Shown here: positions 6,272-13,545 of the stretch, one piece after another
How the letters are laid out: each line of letters starts with the position of its first letter
How positions within the stretch are numbered: position 1 is the first letter of the stretch
Source: an uncultured Victivallales bacterium
GTDB taxonomy: Bacteria > Verrucomicrobiota > Lentisphaeria > Oligosphaerales > JAFGRS01
Direction: 5' to 3'
NCBI GenBank assembly: GCA_903834675.1
Contig: CAILKC010000602.1
Coordinates: 1 to 21,285, forward strand
DNA: 21,285 nt
Translations under genes and position numbers: made by a program
The notes under the pieces: model-generated
Databases searched by the model: none
The model's input: only the letters and a program-made list of their open reading frames with translations
What the model was told of the DNA's origin: nothing

Positions 6272-7945
6272 TCACCCTTTCAGCCGCAGACTGGCCCACT
6301 GCGCCAACACCTCACGCCGAATCTTCGCATTGTGCCGGATGTCCACGGGGAAGGCCCGGTGGAAGAGCACGTCTCGGATGCCGCAGGTCAGCGCGCTCGC
6401 CGCACCAGCAGCCAGAAGACGCTCCGTAAAGGCCGCACGCTTGCAGCGCGAAGCCGGAAAACTCCCCGCCTCCGGCTCGATGACGATGACCGGGCGCTGA
6501 CGGGCTCGGTCGACGCCGACCCCGACGAGGGCACAACGGCGAACCCCCTGTACCGCATTGAAGATCGCTTCACAGCAGACGCTGTACGAGGTGCCGTGCG
6601 CTGTCTGCACCCGGTGTGCCAGGCGACCGCAGAACCACAGCCGACCGCCTTCGTCAAGATAGCCCACGTCGCCCATGCGGTGCCAGACCGTGTCGCCATC
6701 CGCAATCTTGGCGCGGCGCGTGGACTCCGGAAGAAGGTGGTACTGCGAGGTCACCACAGGGCCCTTGACCACGACTTCGCCGATCTGCCCCGGGGGCACT
6801 ACCAGATCGTCACGCCAGCGCTCGATCGGCGCAGCGAAAATGCGGATGATACGCAGGGTGATCTCCGGCAACGGGCGGCCCACGCACATGCCCGCACCCA
6901 CGCGGGTCGCCGCCGCGGTCTCGTCCAACATCTCCCTGCCGGAGAAGGTCGTGACCGGCAGCGCCTCCGTGGCGCCGTAGGGCGTGAACGTTTGCGCACC
7001 CGGCGGCAGCACGTACTCCAAGAGCGTCTCGTGGACTGCTGCCGGTACCGGCGCCCCGGCCATGATCACGCGAGTCAGGCTCGGAAGGCGCTGGCCGCTC
7101 TGGGCGCAGTATTGCCCGACCCGACCCCAGAGGGACGGCGAGCCGAAGGAGTAGGTCACTCCATGCGTCAGAATCGGCTCGACAATGCGCCGTGGATCCA
7201 CCTGCGCTGGCCGCGAAGGGTCCATGTCAGGGATGACCGCCGTCGCCCCTAGAGCCGTACTGAACAGGCCGAACAGCGGAAAACAGGGCAGGTCGACATC
7301 GCCGGGGCCGATGCCGTACTCGCGCCGCAGCAGCTCGACCTGGGTGATGAAGACCCGGTGGGTGTACGCGACGCCCTTGGCTGGGCCCGTGCTACCCGTG
7401 GTGAACAGCACGGCGGCCGGAGCGTCGGCCTCCACCGGCTCCGTGGGAAACGCTGCCGCGACCCCCTCGCTACCCTCGCCAAGCCGCCGCGCCCCAGGGA
7501 ACGGCAGACGCCCAAGAACAGCCTTGATGCGGACGCTGCGAAAGCGCGCCGGAAACAACACCCGCAGCACGTGCGCCGCAGGTATCCCCAGAAAAACTTC
7601 CGGACCCGACTGCCGCACGCAGTCCATGAAATTGAGCCAGCCCATGCCGGGATCAATGAAGATCGGCACAGCGCCAATCTTGAACAGCGCAAAGGTCAGC
7701 GCGTAGAAAGGCAGCCCCGGCCTGACCATCAGCAGCGTCAGCATGCCGCGCTGTACCCCCAGCCGCCGCAGGGCGTGGGCCTGCCGGTCGCAGGCCGCAT
7801 CGAGTTCGGCGAAGGTCCAGCCGGTCCACGCCGAGGCGCCGCTCCCCCCCGACCGAGACGGAACCAGCAGCGCCTGGCGCAACGGCGCCGCCAGCGCCCA
7901 CTCGGGCAGGAAATGAGCGATGTTGTGGAGGGTAGAAGCAGCCAT
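6272..7945 (-). CDS. oleC: OleC-like olefin beta-lactone synthetase / fatty acid CoA ligase family protein
   Basis: 557 aa ANL-superfamily adenylating enzyme. OleC activates 2-alkyl-3-hydroxy fatty acids with ATP and closes them to beta-lactones, the step before olefin formation in the OleABCD pathway. OleC-type segments are visible: LTFALFKIGAVPIFIDPGMG near 83-102, FPLFGLFSTALG followed by AVIPDMDP near 222-243, and the C-terminal VDIRHNAKI with catalytic-type K541. General adenylation motifs are intact: FTTGSTGPAKG (181-191), YGATE (323-327) and GDVGYLDEGG near 425. ATG 7945 fits the family N-terminus (LHNIAHFLPEWA), although the ribosome-binding site is weak; ATG 7981 is an alternative without one. 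No OleA, OleB or OleD is nearby, so the partners are elsewhere or the enzyme serves a different lactone pathway. It converges on the small membrane-protein unit. Confidence 0.88.
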   Translation of the reverse strand: MAASTLHNIAHFLPEWALAAPLRQALLVPSRSGGSGASAWTGWTFAELDAACDRQAHALRRLGVQRGMLTLLMVRPGLPFYALTFALFKIGAVPIFIDPGMGWLNFMDCVRQSGPEVFLGIPAAHVLRVLFPARFRSVRIKAVLGRLPFPGARRLGEGSEGVAAAFPTEPVEADAPAAVLFTTGSTGPAKGVAYTHRVFITQVELLRREYGIGPGDVDLPCFPLFGLFSTALGATAVIPDMDPSRPAQVDPRRIVEPILTHGVTYSFGSPSLWGRVGQYCAQSGQRLPSLTRVIMAGAPVPAAVHETLLEYVLPPGAQTFTPYGATEALPVTTFSGREMLDETAAATRVGAGMCVGRPLPEITLRIIRIFAAPIERWRDDLVVPPGQIGEVVVKGPVVTSQYHLLPESTRRAKIADGDTVWHRMGDVGYLDEGGRLWFCGRLAHRVQTAHGTSYSVCCEAIFNAVQGVRRCALVGVGVDRARQRPVIVIEPEAGSFPASRCKRAAFTERLLAAGAASALTCGIRDVLFHRAFPVDIRHNAKIRREVLAQWASLRLKG

Positions 7946-8034
7946 GCTGATCTCGGAGACGACCGGGAGACTCCGCAACATAACAGCCGACGCCAACACC
8001 GTCCACACGCGCCGTCGTCGCCGCGCCCACCTGT

Positions 8035-8071
8035 CGCCAGGCGTGGAGCGCCGGTCGGCCTCGACCGTCCC
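8035..8071 (+). repeat. 37-bp direct repeat, copy 1
   Basis: This stretch is identical over 37 bp to 8094-8130 and begins CGCCAGGCGTGGAGCGCC. It contains the dyad CGGTCG-GCCT-CGACCG (8052-8067). The copies are 59 bp apart start to start and lie in the non-coding stretch behind the OleC start. This could be a dispersed palindromic repeat of this genome. Confidence 0.9.
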
Positions 8072-8093
8072 AATCCGCCTCGCGCCAGACGGG

Positions 8094-8130
8094 CGCCAGG
8101 CGTGGAGCGCCGGTCGGCCTCGACCGTCCC
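8094..8130 (+). repeat. 37-bp direct repeat, copy 2
   Basis: Perfect second copy of the 37-bp unit, with its dyad at 8111-8126. The 22-bp spacer between the copies is not itself part of the repeat. Sequence identity ends abruptly on both sides, as expected of a tandem insertion or duplication. Confidence 0.9.
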
Positions 8131-8179
8131 CCAGCAGCCCCGACCACCCCTGAACCGACCGGCGCCCCGCCGTGCCAGG

Positions 8180-8210
8180 CAGAAGCCCCTACGAAACTGA
8201 CCTGCACCCC
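8180..8210 (+). repeat. 31-bp dispersed imperfect repeat, copy A
   Basis: It begins CAGAAGCCCCTAC and ends ACTGACCTGCACCCC. It matches the reverse complement of 21144-21174 at 28 of 31 positions. It lies between the 37-bp direct repeats and the start of the secreted protein gene at 8312. Confidence 0.8.
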
Positions 8211-8311
8211 TGTCGCCATGGACAGCGCGGGTTTGGACTCCATGTTAACGGGTGGCCGTATGCCTGGCGCCGTATGGAGCTGGCCGCAGAAGCGCAACCA
8301 AGGAGTTTGCC

Positions 8312-9676
8312 GTGGTGAAAGCCTGGCTGAGAACCGGAGCCGCGTGGCTGCTCGCCACTGCCACAGTGGCGTGGGCGGCCGAACCGCTCATCATCAACGG
8401 TGACTTCGAGCAGGGACTGGAGGGCTGGAAGCTGGTGCCGGGCGAGCCCGCCATGGTGTCGGTAGGGTCAGTCGCAGGAGCCCAGGGCAGTGCCGTCCGC
8501 CTGCGCGCCCAAGGCGCCACCCTCGGCCTGGACTCCGAGCTACTGATCCTCGGCCAGCAACTCGACCCGACCAAGGCCTATGAGGTCAGTGCCCGGCTCA
8601 AGTTCGGTGGGCTCGAGAGCGGTATTGCCGCCTTCTCCATCTGCGTGCTTGACGCCGCCGGCAAGCGCCTGGTTCAGTATGCCGTCCAGAGCTGGCGGAC
8701 GGATTCGGCGCCGCACGATTGGGTGCAGCGGGCCACGCGCTTCGGCCCCGGCACCGACAAGGCCTACCCCGCTGGGGCCCATGCGATCCACCTGCGGCTG
8801 TCTTTCCACGAACCAAGCGGCAAGTGTACGGGTGAGGCCTGGATGGACGAGGTCCGCATCTCGGCGCAGGAACCGGGCAAGTTCGCCGGTTGGCCCGCCT
8901 CAATCCTGGTGCGCTCACAGGATCTGGAGGTGCGTTTCGAGAGTCGCTCATTCTGGACGCTGTACCGGATCGATTACCAGGGCACCCGCGTCTGCATGGA
9001 CGTGTTCGGCAGTCACTACGGCAGCGTCGCTAGTGTTAAGGGCACCGGACTGATCGGCTCAGGCCATACCGAGAACGGGGAGACTGAGCAGGTCGATGAC
9101 CTGGCTTTGGAGGTGAACGGCGTGCGGGAGGTACTCCCCAAGGACTCGTATACCGCCGACCGTGTTGCTCTGCGCAAACGCTCGCGTATCCGGGACCTGG
9201 TCCTTGACACCACCATCACGGTGAAGGACAACCGCATCGACGAGGAGGTCGTCCTGGCGGCCGAGAAGCCCGTGGCGCTCAACCTCCTCTATCACTTCAT
9301 GCATCCGTGGGTGCCAGCCATGAGCCATTTCCTGGCGGAACGCCTTGACGGGCAGAGGGTAGAGGGCCGCTTCGTGGACGACAAGAGCATGAAGGTCAGC
9401 GCCCCGGTCAGGTGGTCCGCCGTGTTCAGCGAGACCCTCGGCAAGGGCGCGGTGACCGCTGTTCTCGAGGTCCCTGCGGAGCTCCCTTGGGAAGTGCGTT
9501 ACTGGGACATGCCGGAGCGCTACCGCAAGCACTACTTTGTGGTGTTCAGCAACGCCACGGTGGAGCCGGGGCGCACGTGGCGGTACCGGGTGGTGACGCA
9601 GCCCTTCGCCGCCGCGCCTGAGGCCTGGCAGCGACTGGCGGCTGACCTGGCAAGGAGCCTCCTGACGCCACCGTGA
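8312..9676 (+). CDS. Secreted protein with N-terminal carbohydrate-binding-like domain, unknown C-terminal beta domain
   Basis: 454 aa. The GTG at 8312 (or 8315) is chosen because AGGAG lies 6 nt upstream and a classic signal peptide follows (KAWLRTGAAWLLATATVAWA, cleavage near residue 22-23). The mature protein opens with IINGDFEQGLEGW, the hallmark start of CBM4/9-type jelly-roll carbohydrate-binding modules, spanning roughly residues 25-185. The remaining 260 residues are rich in predicted beta strands (RSFWTLYRIDYQGTRVCMDVFGSHYG) and end with strand-like ERYRKHYFVVFSNATVEPG; I do not recognise them. The fold could be a galactose-mutarotase-like or lyase-type beta-sandwich, but no catalytic motif is visible. 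It is first in a plus-strand series with the CBM9-like protein and the sulfatase, so a role in binding or processing an extracellular or periplasmic glycan is the best inference. Confidence 0.85.
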   Translation: MVKAWLRTGAAWLLATATVAWAAEPLIINGDFEQGLEGWKLVPGEPAMVSVGSVAGAQGSAVRLRAQGATLGLDSELLILGQQLDPTKAYEVSARLKFGGLESGIAAFSICVLDAAGKRLVQYAVQSWRTDSAPHDWVQRATRFGPGTDKAYPAGAHAIHLRLSFHEPSGKCTGEAWMDEVRISAQEPGKFAGWPASILVRSQDLEVRFESRSFWTLYRIDYQGTRVCMDVFGSHYGSVASVKGTGLIGSGHTENGETEQVDDLALEVNGVREVLPKDSYTADRVALRKRSRIRDLVLDTTITVKDNRIDEEVVLAAEKPVALNLLYHFMHPWVPAMSHFLAERLDGQRVEGRFVDDKSMKVSAPVRWSAVFSETLGKGAVTAVLEVPAELPWEVRYWDMPERYRKHYFVVFSNATVEPGRTWRYRVVTQPFAAAPEAWQRLAADLARSLLTPP

Positions 9677-9755
9677 CCGCCGACTGGAGCCCGCGCTTCC
9701 CGCCGGACAAGATGGCTTCAACGCCTTGCGGCGGAGACATCTGGAGAACCTCAGC

Positions 9756-10808
9756 ATGAAGCCCTTCATCGCCTCCCTGCTTCTCTTCGCCGTGAGCTGG
9801 TCCGCCGCGCCCCTGGCGGCCGACGAGGCGTTCGACATCAACGTCTACACGGCCCCGCGCCTCGAAGGGGCAAAGGTGGACGGCCGCCTCGACGAACCCG
9901 CCTGGCAGCTGGCACCCCTGGCCGGGGGTTTCCGGCTCTATGGGACCGATACGGCCTGCGAACCGCCAACTTTCTTCCGCGTCGCCTTCGACGCCGACTT
10001 CCTCTACCTGGGGGTGAACTGCGACGAACCGGAGATGAAGCAATTCGCCCCGGAGGCCCAGGCACGCGATGCCCACGCGGTGTTCCACGGCGAGACTATC
10101 GAGCTCTTCATCGATCCGGCGCACTCTCACACGACCTACTACCAGATCGCCGTCAACGCCGCGGGCAGCATCTACGACTCGTGCGGCGAGGAGCCAGCCT
10201 GGAGTGCCGCCGTCCAGGCCGCTGCCAGCACCTCGCCGACGGGGTGGTCCCTTGAGATCGCGGTGCCGTGGAAGGACTTGGGGGTAACGCCCCGGGCTGG
10301 CCATCTGCTTGGGCTGAACGTCTGTCGCGACCGCTACATCGGCAATCGCCAGTGGTCCAACTGGGCCCGCGTCACCACCGGCTTCCACGACCCAATCCGT
10401 TTCGGCCACGTCATCCTGGAGGGCACGCCGGCAGCGATCTCCGATCTCGGCAGCGAACTCCGCAAAGGTGACCGCTCGGGTGCGATCACGCTGTTCACCC
10501 GTGCCGGCTTGGCGGAGACCACCTACCGCGCCCTCGCCGAAGCCGGCCTGAAGAGTCTGCAAGAACAGCTCGCGGCGCTAACGCGCCAGGCGGAACAGGA
10601 GCCCAGCCCAGCCTGCAAGGCGGAGCTGACCGCGCTGGTGCAGGCCCGCCAAGCCGAGGGCCTCCAGCTCGCCGAACGCCTCGCCGGCCAGGCCAGCCTG
10701 GACGCCCGCCAATGGCACGAGCTCGACCGGCAACTCGGTACCGCCCGCCAAACCCTGGCCCAGGCCGTGTGGACCGCCCGCCTCAACGCTCTCCTCGGTG
10801 ACTTGTAG
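9756..10808 (+). CDS. Secreted CBM9-like (carbohydrate-binding family 9-like) protein
   Basis: 350 aa. ATG 9756 has GGAG 9 nt upstream and starts a signal peptide (MKPFIASLLLFAVSWSAAPLAA, cleavage before DEA). Residues about 30-230 carry the CBM9-like pattern: KVDGRLDEPAWQLAPL, FRVAFDADFLYLGVNCDEP, ETIELFIDPAHSHTTYYQIAVNAAGSIYDS and WSLEIAVPWKDLG, ending near FGHVIL. Such domains bind sugars in xylanases and in many secreted proteins of glycan-degrading bacteria. The last 110 residues are mostly helical (ALAEAGLKSLQEQLAALTRQAEQ) and probably form a coiled coil, perhaps for oligomerisation or a protein contact. The gap to the upstream secreted protein is 79 bp and to the downstream sulfatase 43 bp, so the three are likely one operon. 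No catalytic domain is visible. Confidence 0.87.
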   Translation: MKPFIASLLLFAVSWSAAPLAADEAFDINVYTAPRLEGAKVDGRLDEPAWQLAPLAGGFRLYGTDTACEPPTFFRVAFDADFLYLGVNCDEPEMKQFAPEAQARDAHAVFHGETIELFIDPAHSHTTYYQIAVNAAGSIYDSCGEEPAWSAAVQAAASTSPTGWSLEIAVPWKDLGVTPRAGHLLGLNVCRDRYIGNRQWSNWARVTTGFHDPIRFGHVILEGTPAAISDLGSELRKGDRSGAITLFTRAGLAETTYRALAEAGLKSLQEQLAALTRQAEQEPSPACKAELTALVQARQAEGLQLAERLAGQASLDARQWHELDRQLGTARQTLAQAVWTARLNALLGDL

Positions 10809-10851
10809 AACCGCGCTCGGCGAATGCCGCCAGGGAAACTGGGAGGACGCC

Positions 10852-12312
10852 ATGCCCAAGACCGCAACTGAGCCCCTGAACATCCTCTTCCTGATGACCG
10901 ACCAACACCGCGCCGACCATGTCGGTTTTCTTCCCGGCAGCCGCTTCGCTATGCCGAACTTGGACCGGCTGGCCGACGGTACGGCCTTCAGCAACTGCGT
11001 CACGGTCAACCCGATTTGTACGCCGGCCCGCACCGCCTTGCTCACCGGCAAGTACACCCACCAGATCGGCACACTCAGCATGTCGGGTGATCTCAGCCTG
11101 CAGCACCCGACCTACTTCCAGGCGCTGCAGCGGGCCGGGTACTTCACCGCCGGCATCGGCAAGTTCCATTGGCTGCAGGGCTGGCCCTGGCAGCGCGGAC
11201 GCGGCCAGGGCCACGACCTGGTCGCCTTGCGTGAAACCATGCAGGGGTTCGGCCTGGACTACGTCTGGGAAACCGCCGGCAAGCAATTGGCCCTGAGAAA
11301 CTACTGCGAACACGCCGCGCACCTGGAACGCCGTGGTCTTTTGGAGGCTTACCGGGACCACATCGAGGTCGAAGGCCGCAACGTCGACCAAGCCGCCAAG
11401 GTGGAATTCACCGGCAAGCCTTGGCCTTTTCCCGAAGAGGACTACGTCGACGTGCTCACGGGAGACAAGATCCTGGAGTGCCTGCGCCAACGCCCCAAGG
11501 ACCGGCCCTTCTGCATCTTCGGCTCCTTCTGTGGCCCTCATGCCCCCTTCGACCCGCCCGACTCCTATCTCCAACAGGTCCCCTACGAAGAGGTGGACGA
11601 CTTTATCGTCGACGCCGACGGAGCCCTGGACACCGCGGTCAAGAAACGTCTGTGGACCCTCCGCCGCTCCTACCGCGCCATGCTCCTGGCGATCGACGCA
11701 CAGGTGGGCCGTATCCTCGCTGCCCTGCAGGCGGACAACCTGCTGGACCGGACGCTCATCCTCTTCACCAGCGACCACGGCGAGATGCTGGGCGACCACC
11801 AGCGCTTCCAAAAGAGCACCTTCTACCGCCAAGCCGTGACCGTCCCCACCCTGGTGCGGCACCCGCACCACCTGGACCGGCGTCTGATCACCTCACCGAC
11901 TGAAATCATCGACCTGACGGCCACTCTCCTGGATGCGGCGGGACTGGACTGGCAGGCCGAACTGTCTCTACCCTGGCCTGCCTTCAACAACCTCGTGCCC
12001 TGTCGGTCGCTCTTGCCCGTGGTTCGCGGCAGCGCCACCGGAATACGCGACACCGCCTTCAGCGAGTGTTCGGGACAGTGGCAGATGCTGCAGACGGAGC
12101 ACTGCAAGTACGTCCGCTTCCTTGATTACCCCGATCCTGACCAGCCCCGCGAACTGCTCTTCGACCTGGAAGCTGATCCCGGGGAGCGGCACAACCGCGC
12201 TGCCGATCCTGCCCAGGCGGAGCGCCTGAACGGGTTCCGGCGACGCCGCGAATGGCTGCTCGACCGCACGCCAACGGCGCAACTGCGCTGGGCGCCGATC
12301 ATAGGGAACTGA
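10852..12312 (+). CDS. Type I sulfatase (formylglycine-dependent)
   Basis: 486 aa. It hydrolyses sulfate esters, most likely on a glycan. The N-terminus holds the calcium-site residues in ILFLMTDQHRAD (D17, Q18), and the modification motif C56-T-P58-A-R60 is the Cys-type CxPxR converted to formylglycine by FGE or an anaerobic maturase. A second metal-site signature, FTSDHGEMLGDHQRFQKSTFY, occurs in the C-terminal half. ATG 10852 follows GGGAGG at 5 nt spacing, and the in-frame sequence upstream overlaps the previous gene. No signal peptide is visible, so the enzyme as read is cytoplasmic, unlike its two secreted operon partners. The sulfated substrate might therefore be imported as small fragments, or an export signal may be absent from this start. 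Neither maturation enzyme is encoded in the window. Confidence 0.93.
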   Translation: MPKTATEPLNILFLMTDQHRADHVGFLPGSRFAMPNLDRLADGTAFSNCVTVNPICTPARTALLTGKYTHQIGTLSMSGDLSLQHPTYFQALQRAGYFTAGIGKFHWLQGWPWQRGRGQGHDLVALRETMQGFGLDYVWETAGKQLALRNYCEHAAHLERRGLLEAYRDHIEVEGRNVDQAAKVEFTGKPWPFPEEDYVDVLTGDKILECLRQRPKDRPFCIFGSFCGPHAPFDPPDSYLQQVPYEEVDDFIVDADGALDTAVKKRLWTLRRSYRAMLLAIDAQVGRILAALQADNLLDRTLILFTSDHGEMLGDHQRFQKSTFYRQAVTVPTLVRHPHHLDRRLITSPTEIIDLTATLLDAAGLDWQAELSLPWPAFNNLVPCRSLLPVVRGSATGIRDTAFSECSGQWQMLQTEHCKYVRFLDYPDPDQPRELLFDLEADPGERHNRAADPAQAERLNGFRRRREWLLDRTPTAQLRWAPIIGN

Positions 12313-12347
12313 AGCGGCGGACGAGGCGGACGGCGTCGCCCTGGGGA

Positions 12348-12770
12348 TCAAGCCGACGGCTTGAGGACGGTTGCCGTGGCGGCGACGCATCCCGGCAGCA
12401 GACGGGAGGCAAAGAGACGGTCGGCCGGGAGGAGGTCCAGAGCCGCGAGTTCCTCTGGGGTGAACCAGGCCGCTTGCTGACCCTCATGGCAGACCGGCTC
12501 AGCGTTCGGCGCAATCCGGCATTCCATGAAGTGCAGGCGGATTGCGGACGGCTGGGCGGCGTGCTCAACCGTGTCGATCTGCACCGCGGAGAGGAGTTCG
12601 AGTCCCAGTTCTTCGGCGATCTCACGACGAATACAACCGACCAGGCTCTCCCCCCCAGACACCTTACCGCCGGGGAACTCCCACATTCCCGCCAGGCGAC
12701 TCCCTGGGGGTCGCGTGGCCAGGAGAAGGCGTGTTCCCCGGCGGATGACAGCCGCACAGACGTCGATCAA
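12348..12770 (-). CDS. NUDIX hydrolase, MutT-like
   Basis: 140 aa. The NUDIX box is complete (GGKVSGGES, then REIAEELG, residues about 34-57), in the context WEFPGGKV typical of MutT/(d)CTP-pyrophosphohydrolase types that clean damaged or excess nucleotides. The length matches the family. The only in-frame start is TTG 12770, 5 nt after the stop of the Pal gene; GGAAG at the end of that gene can act as ribosome-binding site, so translation is probably coupled to Pal. The gene converges with the sulfatase, with 35 bp between the stops. The substrate is unassigned. Confidence 0.88.
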   Translation of the reverse strand: MIDVCAAVIRRGTRLLLATRPPGSRLAGMWEFPGGKVSGGESLVGCIRREIAEELGLELLSAVQIDTVEHAAQPSAIRLHFMECRIAPNAEPVCHEGQQAAWFTPEELAALDLLPADRLFASRLLPGCVAATATVLKPSA

Positions 12771-12775
12771 CGGCG

Positions 12776-13399
12776 TTACTTCCGGGTGCCAATCACAAAC
12801 TGCGCGCGGCGGTTCTTGGCGTGCTGCGACTCGCTGGTGGCGCCGGGGACGGCCGGCTTCTCTTCGCCATAGCTGACCGTCTCGAGGCGCGCCGCTTCAA
12901 TGCCAAGACTGATCAGGTGGTCACGCACGACCAGGGCGCGGTTTTCGCCCAGCGCCCGATTGTACTCGTCGCTGCCGCGCTCGTCGCAATGCCCCTCGAC
13001 CACCGTGATGTAGTCCGCATGCTCACGCAGATGCCCGGCCAACGTCTCCAGCTTGGGCATCTCGGAGTCGCCGAGCGTGGCACTGTCGAAAGCGAAATAG
13101 ACCACCACTTGAGCCCAAGGCTCGTTGATCGCATTGATATTGCTGCTGCCGCCGCCGCCACCCAAGGGCTTATCCATGCCGGCCCAGGCGCCATCCGCGC
13201 CGGTCCCCGCACCGAAAGCACCGGCGCCGCCCGCCATACCGTCCAGCGGGCTGAACGTCCCTCCCGCGACCCCTTCACCGCTGCCAGCCGGGGGGTTGCG
13301 TAACCCGCTCAAGTCCAGTTTTGGCTTGCGGGAGCAGCCCGTCAGAACCGTTGCCACAAGCACCGCCGCAAGCACGACTGACCAGACTCTCTTACTCAT
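12776..13399 (-). CDS. pal: Peptidoglycan-associated lipoprotein, Pal/OmpA family
   Basis: 207 aa. Signal peptide II with lipobox LTGC (lipidated C22) leads into a Gly-Ala-rich linker (residues about 25-90) and a C-terminal OmpA domain. The domain shows VVYFAFDSATLG and GHCDERGSDEYNRALGENRA, the peptidoglycan-binding signature of Pal, and ends AKNRRAQFVIG. Pal anchors the outer membrane to the wall as part of the Tol-Pal system. The usual motif reads GHTDERG; here it is GHCDERG with Cys in place of Thr. TolA/Q/R/B and YbgF are not adjacent, so the gene is away from its usual cluster. A sigma70-like promoter lies upstream, and the NUDIX gene follows 5 nt downstream. Together with an outer-membrane lipoprotein signal this marks the cell as Gram-negative. 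Confidence 0.92.
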   Translation of the reverse strand: MSKRVWSVVLAAVLVATVLTGCSRKPKLDLSGLRNPPAGSGEGVAGGTFSPLDGMAGGAGAFGAGTGADGAWAGMDKPLGGGGGSSNINAINEPWAQVVVYFAFDSATLGDSEMPKLETLAGHLREHADYITVVEGHCDERGSDEYNRALGENRALVVRDHLISLGIEAARLETVSYGEEKPAVPGATSESQHAKNRRAQFVIGTRK

Positions 13400-13455
13400 G
13401 CTGGTGTGTCCTCGTCCTTCATCCGCTTACCCACACTGTCGCAAAACCGTGCGCA

Positions 13456-13484
13456 AATGTATCGGTCGAAACCCGTGGTTACAA
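13456..13484 (-). promoter_or_regulatory. Sigma70-type promoter for pal and the NUDIX gene
   Basis: Reading on the minus strand, TTGTAA (13484-13479), a 17-bp spacer and TACATT (13461-13456) match a housekeeping promoter. The predicted start near 13449 gives a 50-nt leader before ATG 13399. It would let pal and the NUDIX gene be transcribed independently of the upstream zinc-ribbon gene. Confidence 0.5.
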
Positions 13485-13545
13485 ACCCTCTCGCCCACGG
13501 ATTCCACCAGGTTGCGTCAACCGCGCCCGCCCCGGCGTCGCCAAT

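Larger units (their letters stand above)
7946..8311. other. 366-bp divergent intergenic region carrying repeats
   Basis: This stretch separates the minus-strand oleC-like gene from the plus-strand secreted-protein gene. It holds two 37-bp direct repeats and one copy of a 31-bp dispersed repeat. No credible gene was found; overlapping open frames there have no start signal or recognisable product. Promoters for both directions should be here, but none could be called confidently. Confidence 0.6.

Noticed and set aside
6134..7252. 372-codon plus-strand open frame opposite oleC
   Set aside because: Antisense to a gene with intact adenylation motifs; its translation resembles no family.
8035..8130. 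CRISPR array
   Set aside because: Only two repeats, with a 22-bp spacer and no cas genes.
7653..8297. Minus-strand open frame through the 37-bp repeats
   Set aside because: It overlaps oleC out of frame and its N-terminal part is translated repeat; no evidence of a gene.
12313..12347. Terminator between the sulfatase and NUDIX genes
   Set aside because: Only a weak 4-bp stem without a T-run in either direction.
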